This document shows, piece after piece, positions 17,148 through 24,712 of a stretch of DNA of 64,000 bases. Both the position numbers and the translations under genes were made by a program. Every line of letters begins with the position of its first letter. Position 1 is the first letter of the stretch. The notes under the pieces are model-generated. The model saw nothing but the letters and a program-made list of their open reading frames with translations, had not been told where the DNA came from and did no database searches. The stretch spans positions 930,001 through 994,000 of the forward strand of contig NZ_CP067396.1 of assembly GCF_023617245.1 (NCBI RefSeq), written 5' to 3'. Source of the DNA: Lysobacter enzymogenes. GTDB taxonomy: Bacteria > Pseudomonadota > Gammaproteobacteria > Xanthomonadales > Xanthomonadaceae.

Positions 17148-18043
17148 CGTGTCGCGGTTCCGGAAGTGCGTGGAAGAAAGGGCGGTGCGGTGACGAAGAC
17201 CGATCTCAGCAATCGTGTTTCAGCAATCGTGGCGGCGGCGCCCGGCTTCAAGCGCGCCGTGCCGGGCTTGGACCGCGCCGGCCGCGCCGTGTTCCGCACG
17301 GCGGCGACCACCCCGCTGCGCCGCAGTGTTGGAGAGCGGCAATAAATAACCGATGAAGTGGGCCTTGTGGCGATGCGCGAAGCCGATCCGTGCCGAGGCG
17401 CACCGGCGGAGTGCCGCGGCGTTATAGACCAGCTGCCCCGGAGCTGCGATTCGGGTCGCGGCGATGACAGCCGAAGCGTGATAGTCATCAACAAGCCGTT
17501 GACTTCCGCAGACGCCGGGCGTAGCGTGACTCCCCTGCGAGGCCACAACATGTAGTGGTCGGCCCCGCAGAGGGAGCCCAAGCGTAGGGGTTCGGCTTGG
17601 GAAAGTCTTCACGTCTCCTTGAGGCAGGACATGCTCATGACGAGAGCGGACGCGAACCTCGCAACGACACTAATGGCCGCACGCGGCGCGTAAGCCAACG
17701 CGCCGTGGGCTTCGTCGTCGGCGGGGGGCTGACGACGGGCCACGAACGACCCCGCCCGGGCTCCTGCCGCCCGAGCGGATGCGACAACCCGCGACGACTC
17801 CTACACACGTGAATCGATACACAACACGTCAGTGAGGAGCTACGTCCCGGGACACAAAAAGAACGTCCCGATTACCGGTTCGACCTGCTTCACCGATCCA
17901 GCGTCAACGACGTAGCGAGCGCAACACCGTGCCCTTGACCCGGCACGCCGCAACACGACGATCCCCGGTTACCTCGTACAAAGAAACCACCGGCGGCGGG
18001 CGCAACCCAACGGCCCGCCGCCATTGAAGGAGACGAAACAGGC
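17148..18043 (+). promoter_or_regulatory. Long structured leader region upstream of nrdJa
   Basis: No protein gene fits the ~900 bp before nrdJa. On the plus strand many strong hairpins follow each other: 17530-17576 (CTCCC-CTGCG ... CGCAG-A-GGGAG), 17577-17601 (CCCAAGC / GCTTGGG), 17713-17737 (CGTCGTC / GACGACG) and 17992-18022, a perfect 10-bp stem GGCGGCGGGC / GCCCGCCGCC that ends nine bases before the ribosome site GAAGGAGA. The last hairpin could stop transcription or hide the start. Class II reductase genes are often controlled by cobalamin; I do not find a convincing B12 box. A candidate RNA called the nrdJ motif has been described upstream of such genes and should be tested here. Confidence 0.55.
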
Positions 18044-20197
18044 ATGAGCACCGTGCGCCTCGAGGCGGTCAAGAACCCGGCGGCAGAGCAGGAAATCGCG
18101 CTGCAGCCCGCGTCCCAGGACATCTGGGACAAGAAGTACCGGCTCAAGACCAAGTCGGGCGAGGCGGTCGATGCCGATATCGACGGCACCTACCAGCGCG
18201 TGGCGCGGGCCCTGGCCGACGCCGAGCCCAACGCCGAGAAGCAGCAGTACTGGTACGAGCGCTTCGTCTGGGCGCTGCGCCGCGGCGCGATTCCCGCCGG
18301 CCGCATCACCTCCAACGCCGGCGCGCTGGAGCACAAGCCGGCCACCTCGACGATCAACTGCACGGTCTCGGGCACCATCGAAGATTCGATGGACGGGATC
18401 CTGGACAAGGTCCACGAAGCGGGCCTGACCCTCAAGGCCGGCTGCGGCATCGGCTACGAATTCTCGACCCTGCGGCCGCGCGGCGCCTTCGTCGCCGGCG
18501 CCGGCGCCTACACCTCGGGTCCGATGTCCTTCATGGACATCTACGACAAGATGTGCTTCACCGTGTCCTCCGCCGGCGGCCGCCGCGGCGCGCAGATGGG
18601 CACGTTCGACGTCAGCCACCCCGACGTGAAGGACTTCATCCGCGCCAAGCGCGAAGACGGCCGCCTGCGCCAGTTCAACCTGTCGCTGCTGATCACCGAC
18701 GGCTTCATGGAAGCGGTCGACAGCGACGCCGACTGGCCGCTGGTGTTCCCGGTCAATATCAAGGAGCGCGGCGACCTCGACCTGGACGACGCCAACGTCG
18801 TGGTCTGGCGCGACTGGCCGACCCACCGCAACTACATCGTCCGCGACGACGGCCTGGTGGCGTGCAAGATCTACGGCCACATCCGCGCGCGGCACCTGTG
18901 GGACATGATCATGGTCTCGACGTACGACTACGCCGAGCCGGGCTTCATCCTGATCGACCGCGTCAACGAGATGAACAACAACTGGTGGTGCGAGACCATC
19001 CGCGCCACCAACCCCTGCGGCGAGCAGCCGTTGCCGCCGTACGGCGCCTGCCTGCTGGGGTCGGTCAACCTGACCAAGTTCGTGCGCAACGCCTTCACCG
19101 ACCGGGCCGAGTTCGACTGGGAGGAATACAAGGAAGTCGTGCGCGTGTTCACCCGCATGCTCGACAACGTGGTCGAGGTCAACGGCCTGCCGCTGGAGCA
19201 GCAGCGCAACGAGATCATGCGCAAGCGCCGCCACGGCATGGGCTTCCTCGGCCTGGGCAGCACGGTCACGATGCTGAAGATGAAGTACGGCTCGGCCGAG
19301 TCGTGCGAGTTCACCGAGCGCATCGCCCGCGAAATGGCCGTGGCCGGCTGGGAGATGGGCCTGGCGCTGGCGAAGGAGAAGGGTCCCGCGCCGATCATGG
19401 ACGAGATCTTCGCCGTCACCGCCGAGATGCTGCGCAAGCGTCCGGAGATGAAGCGCGACGGCTGGCAGGTCGGCCAGGACATCCCGGGCAAGGTGCTGCA
19501 CGCCAAGTATTCGCGCTACATGCAGCGCGTGGCCGAGGCGGCGCCGGAGCTGGTCGACGAACTCGCCGACGTCGGCTCGCGCTTCACCCACCACAGCTCG
19601 ATCGCGCCGACCGGCACCATCTCGCTGTCGCTGGCCAACAACGCCTCCAACGGCATCGAGCCGTCGTTCGCCCACCACTACAGCCGCAACGTGATCCGCG
19701 AAGGCAAGAAGTCGAAGGAAAAGGTCGACGTCTATTCCTTCGAGCTGCTGGCCTACCGCGAGCTGATCAACCCCAAGGCGATGCCGTTCAGCGACGAGCC
19801 CGAGGCCAAGCTGCCGGACTACTTCATCGCCGCCGACGACATCTCGCCGAAGGAGCATGTCGACGTCCAGGCCGCCGCGCAGAAGTGGGTGGACTCCTCG
19901 ATCTCCAAGACCGCGAACGTGCCCACGGACTACCCGTACGAGCAGTTCAAGGACATCTACCGCTACGCCCACCAGCAGGGTCTGAAGGGCTGCACCACCT
20001 TCCGCTTCAACCCGGCCGCCTTCCAGGGCGTGCTGGTCAAGGAAGCGGACCTGGAGAACACCACCTACCGCTTCGAGCTCGAAGACGGCAGCGTGCTGGA
20101 GGTCAAGGGCAACGAGCAGATCGAGTACGACGGCGAGATGCACACCGCCGCGAACCTGTTCGACGCCCTGAAGGAAGGCTATTACGGCAAGTTCTGA
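18044..20197 (+). CDS. nrdJa: Adenosylcobalamin-dependent ribonucleotide reductase, large subunit
   Basis: 717 residues, start ATG with ribosome site GAAGGAGA. Class II reductase: the thiyl-radical Cys lies in NPCGEQPLPPYGACLLGS (Cys 325), and one of the redox-active pair is Cys 106 in STINCTVSGT. It reduces ribonucleotides to deoxyribonucleotides using adenosylcobalamin, without oxygen dependence. The protein ends without the C-terminal CxxC tail and TSCPD-type domain found in one-piece NrdJ; these are encoded separately at 21118 (nrdJb), as in Pseudomonas. Unusually, a histone-like gene lies between the two halves. Confidence 0.95.
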   Translation: MSTVRLEAVKNPAAEQEIALQPASQDIWDKKYRLKTKSGEAVDADIDGTYQRVARALADAEPNAEKQQYWYERFVWALRRGAIPAGRITSNAGALEHKPATSTINCTVSGTIEDSMDGILDKVHEAGLTLKAGCGIGYEFSTLRPRGAFVAGAGAYTSGPMSFMDIYDKMCFTVSSAGGRRGAQMGTFDVSHPDVKDFIRAKREDGRLRQFNLSLLITDGFMEAVDSDADWPLVFPVNIKERGDLDLDDANVVVWRDWPTHRNYIVRDDGLVACKIYGHIRARHLWDMIMVSTYDYAEPGFILIDRVNEMNNNWWCETIRATNPCGEQPLPPYGACLLGSVNLTKFVRNAFTDRAEFDWEEYKEVVRVFTRMLDNVVEVNGLPLEQQRNEIMRKRRHGMGFLGLGSTVTMLKMKYGSAESCEFTERIAREMAVAGWEMGLALAKEKGPAPIMDEIFAVTAEMLRKRPEMKRDGWQVGQDIPGKVLHAKYSRYMQRVAEAAPELVDELADVGSRFTHHSSIAPTGTISLSLANNASNGIEPSFAHHYSRNVIREGKKSKEKVDVYSFELLAYRELINPKAMPFSDEPEAKLPDYFIAADDISPKEHVDVQAAAQKWVDSSISKTANVPTDYPYEQFKDIYRYAHQQGLKGCTTFRFNPAAFQGVLVKEADLENTTYRFELEDGSVLEVKGNEQIEYDGEMHTAANLFDALKEGYYGKF

Positions 20198-20462
20198 CGG
20201 CGCGCCCGCCGCGCGCGGCCGGCCCGGGGCCGGCCTGCGCGAGGCGGGCATTCGCGTTCAGGCGGCGGCGCGCGAAACCGCGGCCCGCGGCGGGAAATCC
20301 GGACGCGGACCACGGTCCGCCGCCGCGCCGGCGCCGTCGGTCGAAAGCGGCGCGCGCCCTCTGTTTTTCTCGCGCGCCGCGGGTATAGCATCACTCCGGC
20401 AACACCCCGATTGCTGCACCTGACCATGCGTACGCCAAGACAAGCCCACCAGGAGGGCACCA

Positions 20463-20957
20463 ATGAGCAACGGTAACGGAGTGACCGCGACCCTGACCCA
20501 GGCGGCGGAGAACGTGAAGGAAACCGCGAGCAACCTCGGCAGCGCCATCGCCACGCGCGCCGAGGAAGCGGTGGCTTCGGTCAAGCAGACCGCCACCCGC
20601 GCCCGCAAGGCCGCCAAGAAGGCCGTCGGCACCGCCAAGAAGAAACTGGCCAAGGCCAGCGCCGAGGCCAAGAAGGAAGTGAGCGCGCTCAAGGCCAAGG
20701 CCACCGGCAAGAAGGCCGCGGCCAAGAAGACCGCGAAGAAGGCGGGCAAGAAGGTCGCGACCAAGAAGGCCGCCGCCAAGAAGGCGGTGAAGAAGGCGGT
20801 CAAGAAGGTCGCGGCCAAGAGCCCGGCCAAGAAGGCCGCGAAGAAGGCGGTCGCCAAGAAGGCCCCGGCCAAGAAAGCGGTGAAGAAGGCCGCCGCCAAG
20901 AAGGCCGCGAAGAAGGCCCCGACGAAGAAAGCCGCCAAGAAGGCCGCCAAGCGTTGA
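20463..20957 (+). CDS. Histone H1-like Lys/Ala-rich DNA-binding protein
   Basis: 164 residues. The first ~50 residues are a mixed amphipathic helix; from ~55 to the end the protein is almost only Lys, Ala, Val, Thr and Pro in repeats of the type KKAAAKK, KKAVKK and KKAPAKK. This is the composition of bacterial H1-like proteins such as AlgP and Hc1, which bind and compact DNA or RNA. A GGAGGGCACC ribosome site lies just before ATG. The Lys codon AAG and Ala codon GCC make the DNA itself repetitive, so length variation between strains is expected. It separates nrdJa from nrdJb. Confidence 0.88.
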   Translation: MSNGNGVTATLTQAAENVKETASNLGSAIATRAEEAVASVKQTATRARKAAKKAVGTAKKKLAKASAEAKKEVSALKAKATGKKAAAKKTAKKAGKKVATKKAAAKKAVKKAVKKVAAKSPAKKAAKKAVAKKAPAKKAVKKAAAKKAAKKAPTKKAAKKAAKR

Positions 20958-21015
20958 GCCGGCGCCTGGCCGGGCGCGCCTTCGCCGAGCGCGACCCCGC
21001 CGGGCCGGCCTGAGT

Positions 21016-21043
21016 CCCTCTCCCGTCGCACGGCGGGAGAGGG
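21016..21043. repeat. CCCTCTCCCG hairpin
   Basis: Perfect 10-bp stem CCCTCTCCCG / CGGGAGAGGG with an eight-base loop, between the histone-like gene and nrdJb. No T-run follows, so it looks more like the widespread CCCTCTCCCG extragenic repeat than a terminator, though it may attenuate read-through. Confidence 0.6.
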
Positions 21044-21117
21044 CAGGGCGCTTTCCCGCCCGGCAACGAAGTTCCCCCAATCAGCACCAGCAGCGCAGCA
21101 ACGCAGGAGTCGGGCCG

Positions 21118-21897
21118 ATGGCCGTCAAGATCGAAAAGAAAATCAAGGGCTACAGCGTGGTCACGCCGGAAGACAAGGCCAAGGAAGCGGCGAAAGCGGC
21201 CGCGGCCAGCGTCGCATCCGTGAAGGCGGAAGAACTGCCGACCGCCGACGTGATCCAGATGCACGAACGCATCGAGCGCCCCGAGATCCTGATCGGCTCG
21301 ACCTACAAGATCAAATCGCCGCTGTTCGAGCACGCGCTGTACGTGACCATCAACGACATCGTGCTCAACGCCGGCACCGAACACGAATCGCGGCGTCCGT
21401 TCGAGATCTTCATCAACTCCAAGAACATGGACCACTTCCAGTGGATCGTGGCGCTCACGCGCATCATGTCGGCGGTGTTCCGCAAGGGCGGCGACGTGAC
21501 CTTCCTGGTCGACGAGATGAAGGCCGTGTTCGACCCGCGCGGCGGCTACTTCAAGGCCGGCGGCGTGTACATGCCCTCGCTGGTGGCCGAGCTCGGCGCG
21601 ATCGTCGAAGACCACCTCAAGTCGATCGGCATGATCCACGACCCGGAAATGAGCGACTCCCACCGCGAACTGATCGCCGAGAAGCGTCGCGCGTACGAAG
21701 AGCGCTCAAAAAAAAACGCTGACGCCGGCGCCTCGATCACCGTAGTCGCCCCGCGCAACGAAGACGTGACCGTCACCGGCGACGGCGCCAGCTTCCCGCC
21801 CAGCGCGACCATGTGCCATAAGTGCAGCACCAAGGCGGTGGTGATCATGGACGGCTGCGCGACGTGTTTGAATTGCGGGTATTCGAAGTGCGGGTGA
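21118..21897 (+). CDS. nrdJb: Ribonucleotide reductase accessory subunit NrdJb
   Basis: 259 residues. The middle (about 60-190) is the TSCPD-type domain normally fused to the C-terminus of class II reductases (VTINDIVLNAG, FEIFINSKNMDHFQW, GGYFKAGGVYMPS). The last 28 residues carry five Cys: MCHKC, then GCATCLNCGYSKCG, a zinc-ribbon and the C-terminal redox tail that re-reduces the active-site disulfide. In Pseudomonas aeruginosa class II reductase is likewise divided into NrdJa and NrdJb and both are needed for activity. The N-terminal ~50 residues are Lys/Ala/Glu-rich. Start ATG supported by the upstream GCAGGAG. Confidence 0.9.
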   Translation: MAVKIEKKIKGYSVVTPEDKAKEAAKAAAASVASVKAEELPTADVIQMHERIERPEILIGSTYKIKSPLFEHALYVTINDIVLNAGTEHESRRPFEIFINSKNMDHFQWIVALTRIMSAVFRKGGDVTFLVDEMKAVFDPRGGYFKAGGVYMPSLVAELGAIVEDHLKSIGMIHDPEMSDSHRELIAEKRRAYEERSKKNADAGASITVVAPRNEDVTVTGDGASFPPSATMCHKCSTKAVVIMDGCATCLNCGYSKCG

Positions 21898-22061
21898 GGC
21901 GGGGCGGTTGATCGGCTTGGCTTGGCCCTTGTGGGGGAACCCATAAGCTGCAATCTGGGCACCCATAAGTTGCTACTTGATTAACCCAAAAAGTGCTACT
22001 GGGAGAGCGTCGTCCACTGAGAAGTGATGGGCGTTCAGTCCTGGGGACAAAGGCAACAAAG
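21898..22061. other. Junction between core chromosome and accessory region
   Basis: No gene seen. Composition drops here from the ~68-70% GC of nrdJb. Two short similar phrases, AACCCATAAGCTGC and CACCCATAAGTTGC, lie about 20 bases apart. Confidence 0.4.
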
Positions 22062-22086
22062 AAGGGCTCTTCGGAGCCCTTTTTCT
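22062..22086 (+). terminator. Strong Rho-independent terminator
   Basis: Stem AAGGGCTC / GAGCCCTT closed by a UUCG tetraloop and followed by TTTTCTTT. It can end nrdJb transcripts and also marks the left edge of the low-GC region. Near-identical stems occur at 37,341 and 61,616. Confidence 0.85.
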
Positions 22087-22239
22087 TTGCCTTGACGTCT
22101 TGATTTTATGAGCGGATAGGGATGCCCTGAGCCTTCTCTGCGGGAGCGCCCTGGCTGGCACGGCATTGGACTGCGCTGCGTCGCTGATCTCAGGCGTGCA
22201 TGTAAAGCAGGTAGCGCAAGGGGGCCGATGCTTGATGTG

Positions 22240-22442
22240 TCAAGTCGTGCACTCCGCATCTTTCAGAATTTCCCACAACGAGACGTTCAACCCCTTGCAG
22301 ATCTTCTCAAGGGTATCCAACTGCATGTTTTTTTGCCTCGTTCGATGGCGCTGTAATAGGTCCGGTGCATGCTTATTGAGTCGGCGTATGCCTCCTGACT
22401 GAATCCTGCGGCCTCGCGTCTATGCCCAAATGAGCGCGCATG
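22240..22442 (-). pseudogene. XRE-family HTH regulator, frameshifted
   Basis: On the minus strand a helix-turn-helix reads REAAGFSQEAYADS, then SMHRTYYSAIERGKK, and after a shift of one base in a run of seven A (22328-22334) continues NMQLDTLEKICKGLN and VSLWEILKDAE to a stop at 22240. Together this is a complete XRE helix-turn-helix domain of the SinR/controller type. No start codon fits the first frame, so the 5' end is also damaged or uses a rare start. Either decay or a homopolymer sequencing error explains the shift. Confidence 0.65.
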
Positions 22443-22458
22443 AGAGAGAGGGGTTCGA

Positions 22459-23301
22459 TTGGGCGGTGCGATAAGTGCGTTCGCGGAACAAGCTGTGACT
22501 TTGTGCTATTTCGAGTGCGGCGCTCGGCGCAACCATGTGCCCGACTATGTGGTGCTTGCTAAGGGCCAACTACATCTGGTCGAGGTCAAGTTCAAACACG
22601 ATGTTGACGCAGATGTGCAATCGCGTACGGCTCGCCTCAGATCGCTGTTGAGACGAGCTGCGAGTCAGCACATGGACGACGTGCTCAGCGATGAGGACAT
22701 TGTCGCAGGCGTCACGATTGTCCCTGCCACCATGGTGGGATGGGATCCCTACTTGGGGAGCATCGAGGCGGGGAAGTGGGCTGACTTGCTTGTCCTGGAA
22801 GGCGCGGGCGATGAGCCGTATGCGCGTCTGCTGGAGGCCAAAGAGACAGCTATCCGAGCCGTGGTTATCGATGGTCGGGTACGTTTGGCTGAGGTCGATG
22901 GGCTGGTCACCTACAGCCCGCTGTCGGCGGAGCAGATCAGTATCGGTGGCAAGCCGTACGTGATTGACCTGGCAGAGGCAGGGCCAAGCGGCGCTGGCGG
23001 GATGACACTGGCTGATGCCATTGAGCACATCCGGTTTGGATTGTCGAAGCTGCCCGAGTTCGAAAAAGCAGGGAAGAAGGAACTTTTCCTGGCAGGTTAA
23101 CTCGGCGGTGCGGCCGACTGGGTCATCGAAGATGAAATGAACGCTCAACCCCTGAGCATGATGTTGATGACGGATGAGCAATTTCCGGCAAGGCCCATGA
23201 CCCTGGAGCCGATGACGGCGGTCGACGATCCGGCCTTCGGCAAAGCGATGCGCGAAAGTAAGAACCTGCCTGACTATGCCAAGAAGGCATTCGAGTCTTA
23301 A
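22459..23301 (+). pseudogene. Chimeric remnant: TnsA-like endonuclease N-part joined to amidohydrolase C-part
   Basis: One frame (213 codons to a TAA at 23098) joins two unrelated protein pieces. Residues ~6-65 look like a TnsA-type PD-(D/E)XK nuclease core (HVPDYVVLAKGQLHLVEVKF: Asp, then Glu-Val-Lys). From ~85 on it is the C-terminal part of an imidazolonepropionase-like amidohydrolase (LGSIEAGKWADLLVLEG, RAVVIDGRVRLAEVDGL). After the TAA the same frame continues for 66 more sense codons (LGGAADWVIEDEM ... to 23301), so the stop is probably a nonsense mutation. TnsA is a transposon-encoded nuclease; here it lacks its N-terminus. A functional product is unlikely. Confidence 0.6.
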
Positions 23302-23425
23302 CCGAGAAGGGCCCTCGGGGCCGAAAAGGTCGGTGCGTCGGCCAAGATGGCCATGTTGCGTTGTTGAACATGATTCATCAGATAAATCTGGACGTACTGA
23401 CCTTTCCGTCGTTCCAACACGCTAG

Positions 23426-23674
23426 ATGGACCAGGGTATGCGCTCCTTCATCAAAACCTATCCGATGCAGGAAGCGGAACTGATTGCGATCGAGCGTGAG
23501 GCTCATACCGGAGCCATAGAGGGCGATGGCGGCAGTGGTTTGGTCGTAGGTGCCGCGGACCTGGACGCAATCGAACGGATGGCCCAAGCGGGCATCGTGG
23601 TTCAGACGCTTGGGTCGGCAGCGCAGGACGGTTTCGAGGAGCGCGTGGGGGGAGGCTCAATCCGTGACCAATGA
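23426..23674 (+). CDS. Hypothetical small protein
   Basis: 82 residues, or 78 from the second Met at 23438, which is preceded by CAGGGT. Acidic, with a central AADLDAIERMAQAGIVVQTLG that would form a helix and strand. No family recognised. It overlaps the next ORF by 11 bases, with that ORF's ribosome site (GGGGGGAGG) inside its 3' end, so the two probably came in together. Confidence 0.4.
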   Translation: MDQGMRSFIKTYPMQEAELIAIEREAHTGAIEGDGGSGLVVGAADLDAIERMAQAGIVVQTLGSAAQDGFEERVGGGSIRDQ

Positions 23675-24050
23675 CCCGCGCGCCTTGCCAAGGCTGCGTG
23701 CCCTGTTCGGTCGCTCGACGGCGTTCAGGCGGACTGTCATAGACGTCCTGTCTGTTGGTGGCGTGCCAACATACTGGCTAGCCGATGTACTCGCCGGGAT
23801 AGCGGATAGGGCCACCGAGCAACTCGCACAGAGGGGTGTGGAGATTGTTGAGCGTGATCGGACGGGTGCCTTTGTCATTCGGGTCACCGGCAGCTCCGCG
23901 TTATTGGCGGCCCTTCGACGCCCCGAACGGAGCGATGCAAGAGGTACTCGCCGCGCAAGCGCAGGTTCTCCTCAAACTCGATGCTGGACCATGTCGTCAC
24001 ATGCTCGATGCCGAGCGCCGCAGCGGCGTCGGCGATCCGTGTTCGGCTAG
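23664..24050 (+). CDS. Hypothetical protein, probably 3'-truncated
   Basis: 128 residues from a GTG start with a strong ribosome site (GGGGGGAGG, 8 bases upstream). The first ~87 residues have normal composition (LPRLRALFGRSTAFRRT ... FVIRVTGSSALLAALRR). After that the translation becomes Arg/Ser-rich and lies over the antisense remnant ending near 23915, so the original C-terminus seems to have been lost at a recombination point. No family recognised. Confidence 0.4.
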   Translation: MTNDPRALPRLRALFGRSTAFRRTVIDVLSVGGVPTYWLADVLAGIADRATEQLAQRGVEIVERDRTGAFVIRVTGSSALLAALRRPERSDARGTRRASAGSPQTRCWTMSSHARCRAPQRRRRSVFG

Positions 24051-24330
24051 CGTCGGAGACGGCGCCGCGGCAGACGAACTTGAAGGTATCCGGTCTGCCT
24101 CCGGCAATTGCGACAGCCTTTTCCATATCGGCGCGGGCCTTCGCCAACGTCAGCGTGTCGCGGTTTGCGCACTGGATAATTGTCTTGCGCGCAGGCAGGT
24201 CGTCGAACTCCTCGACCCCGGAGATGTCTCGTCCCTGGCCGCTGCCCGACTAGCCATGCCAGATCAGTTCCCGCCAGCCCGCGATGTCTTCCGTCTTTGA
24301 TGCCCAGCCATAGCCCTGGATAGAGGCCAG
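23884..24330 (-). pseudogene. Remnant of an unidentified protein gene with in-frame TAG
   Basis: On the minus strand one frame reads YGWASKTEDIAGWRELIWHG, a TAG (24250-24252), then DISGVEEFDDLPARKTIIQC, LTLAKARADMEKAVAIAGG, and on to TTWSSIEFEENLRLRGEYLL near 23930. The sequence has normal amino-acid balance and looks like the central part of a real protein, but both ends are missing and one amber codon interrupts it. I recall similar sequences in restriction-like loci but cannot name a family. It meets the truncated plus-strand gene tail-to-tail near 23915. Confidence 0.45.
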
Positions 24331-24712
24331 GGTCAAGCGCAGCCCCTAGACCACCACAGATTGGCAACCAAGCAGTCCGATTGCAGGCCTGCTTGGCTTG
24401 TGCTTGAGCGATATGCGAGGGAACGGATATCACCCCAGCTATCAGCTCGGATAAGTGGCGAGTGCCCACGAAATTCAGGCAGCTCCAAAATCAGAGTTTT
24501 CCTACAGAAACTGGTTCGCTCTGTGAGTAGGCTGGCGCAGCCGTTGACTTCAGCACGGCACGTCTGCCCTGTAGTGGTTCAGCAAGCTCATGCAGACGTT
24601 GAGCTAGACAGACGCTATATCGCAAGGTGAGATCGCTTTTGGCGAGACTAATCTCCGCGGGATGCGCTGCCAATGATTGGTGGCACGGCCGGTTGGCCGA
24701 CATGGATGAGCG
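24331..24712. other. Gene-free stretch before the RHS locus
   Basis: No gene or clear promoter seen. GC content is lower than in the RHS genes. Transcription of the RHS genes must start here or close by. Confidence 0.4.

Noticed and set aside
17340..17860. Cobalamin riboswitch before nrdJa
   Set aside because: I could not find the B12 box or the usual GCCACTG element, so only a generic structured leader is claimed.
17969..20251. A 760-codon open frame antisense to nrdJa
   Set aside because: The product is a Val/Leu/Ala/Asp/Gly-rich shadow translation; nrdJa on the other strand is certain.
20501..20957. CRISPR array or tandem repeat locus in the histone-like gene
   Set aside because: The periodicity comes from Lys/Ala codons of a real protein; repeats are not separated by unique spacers. 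No CRISPR array was seen anywhere in the window.
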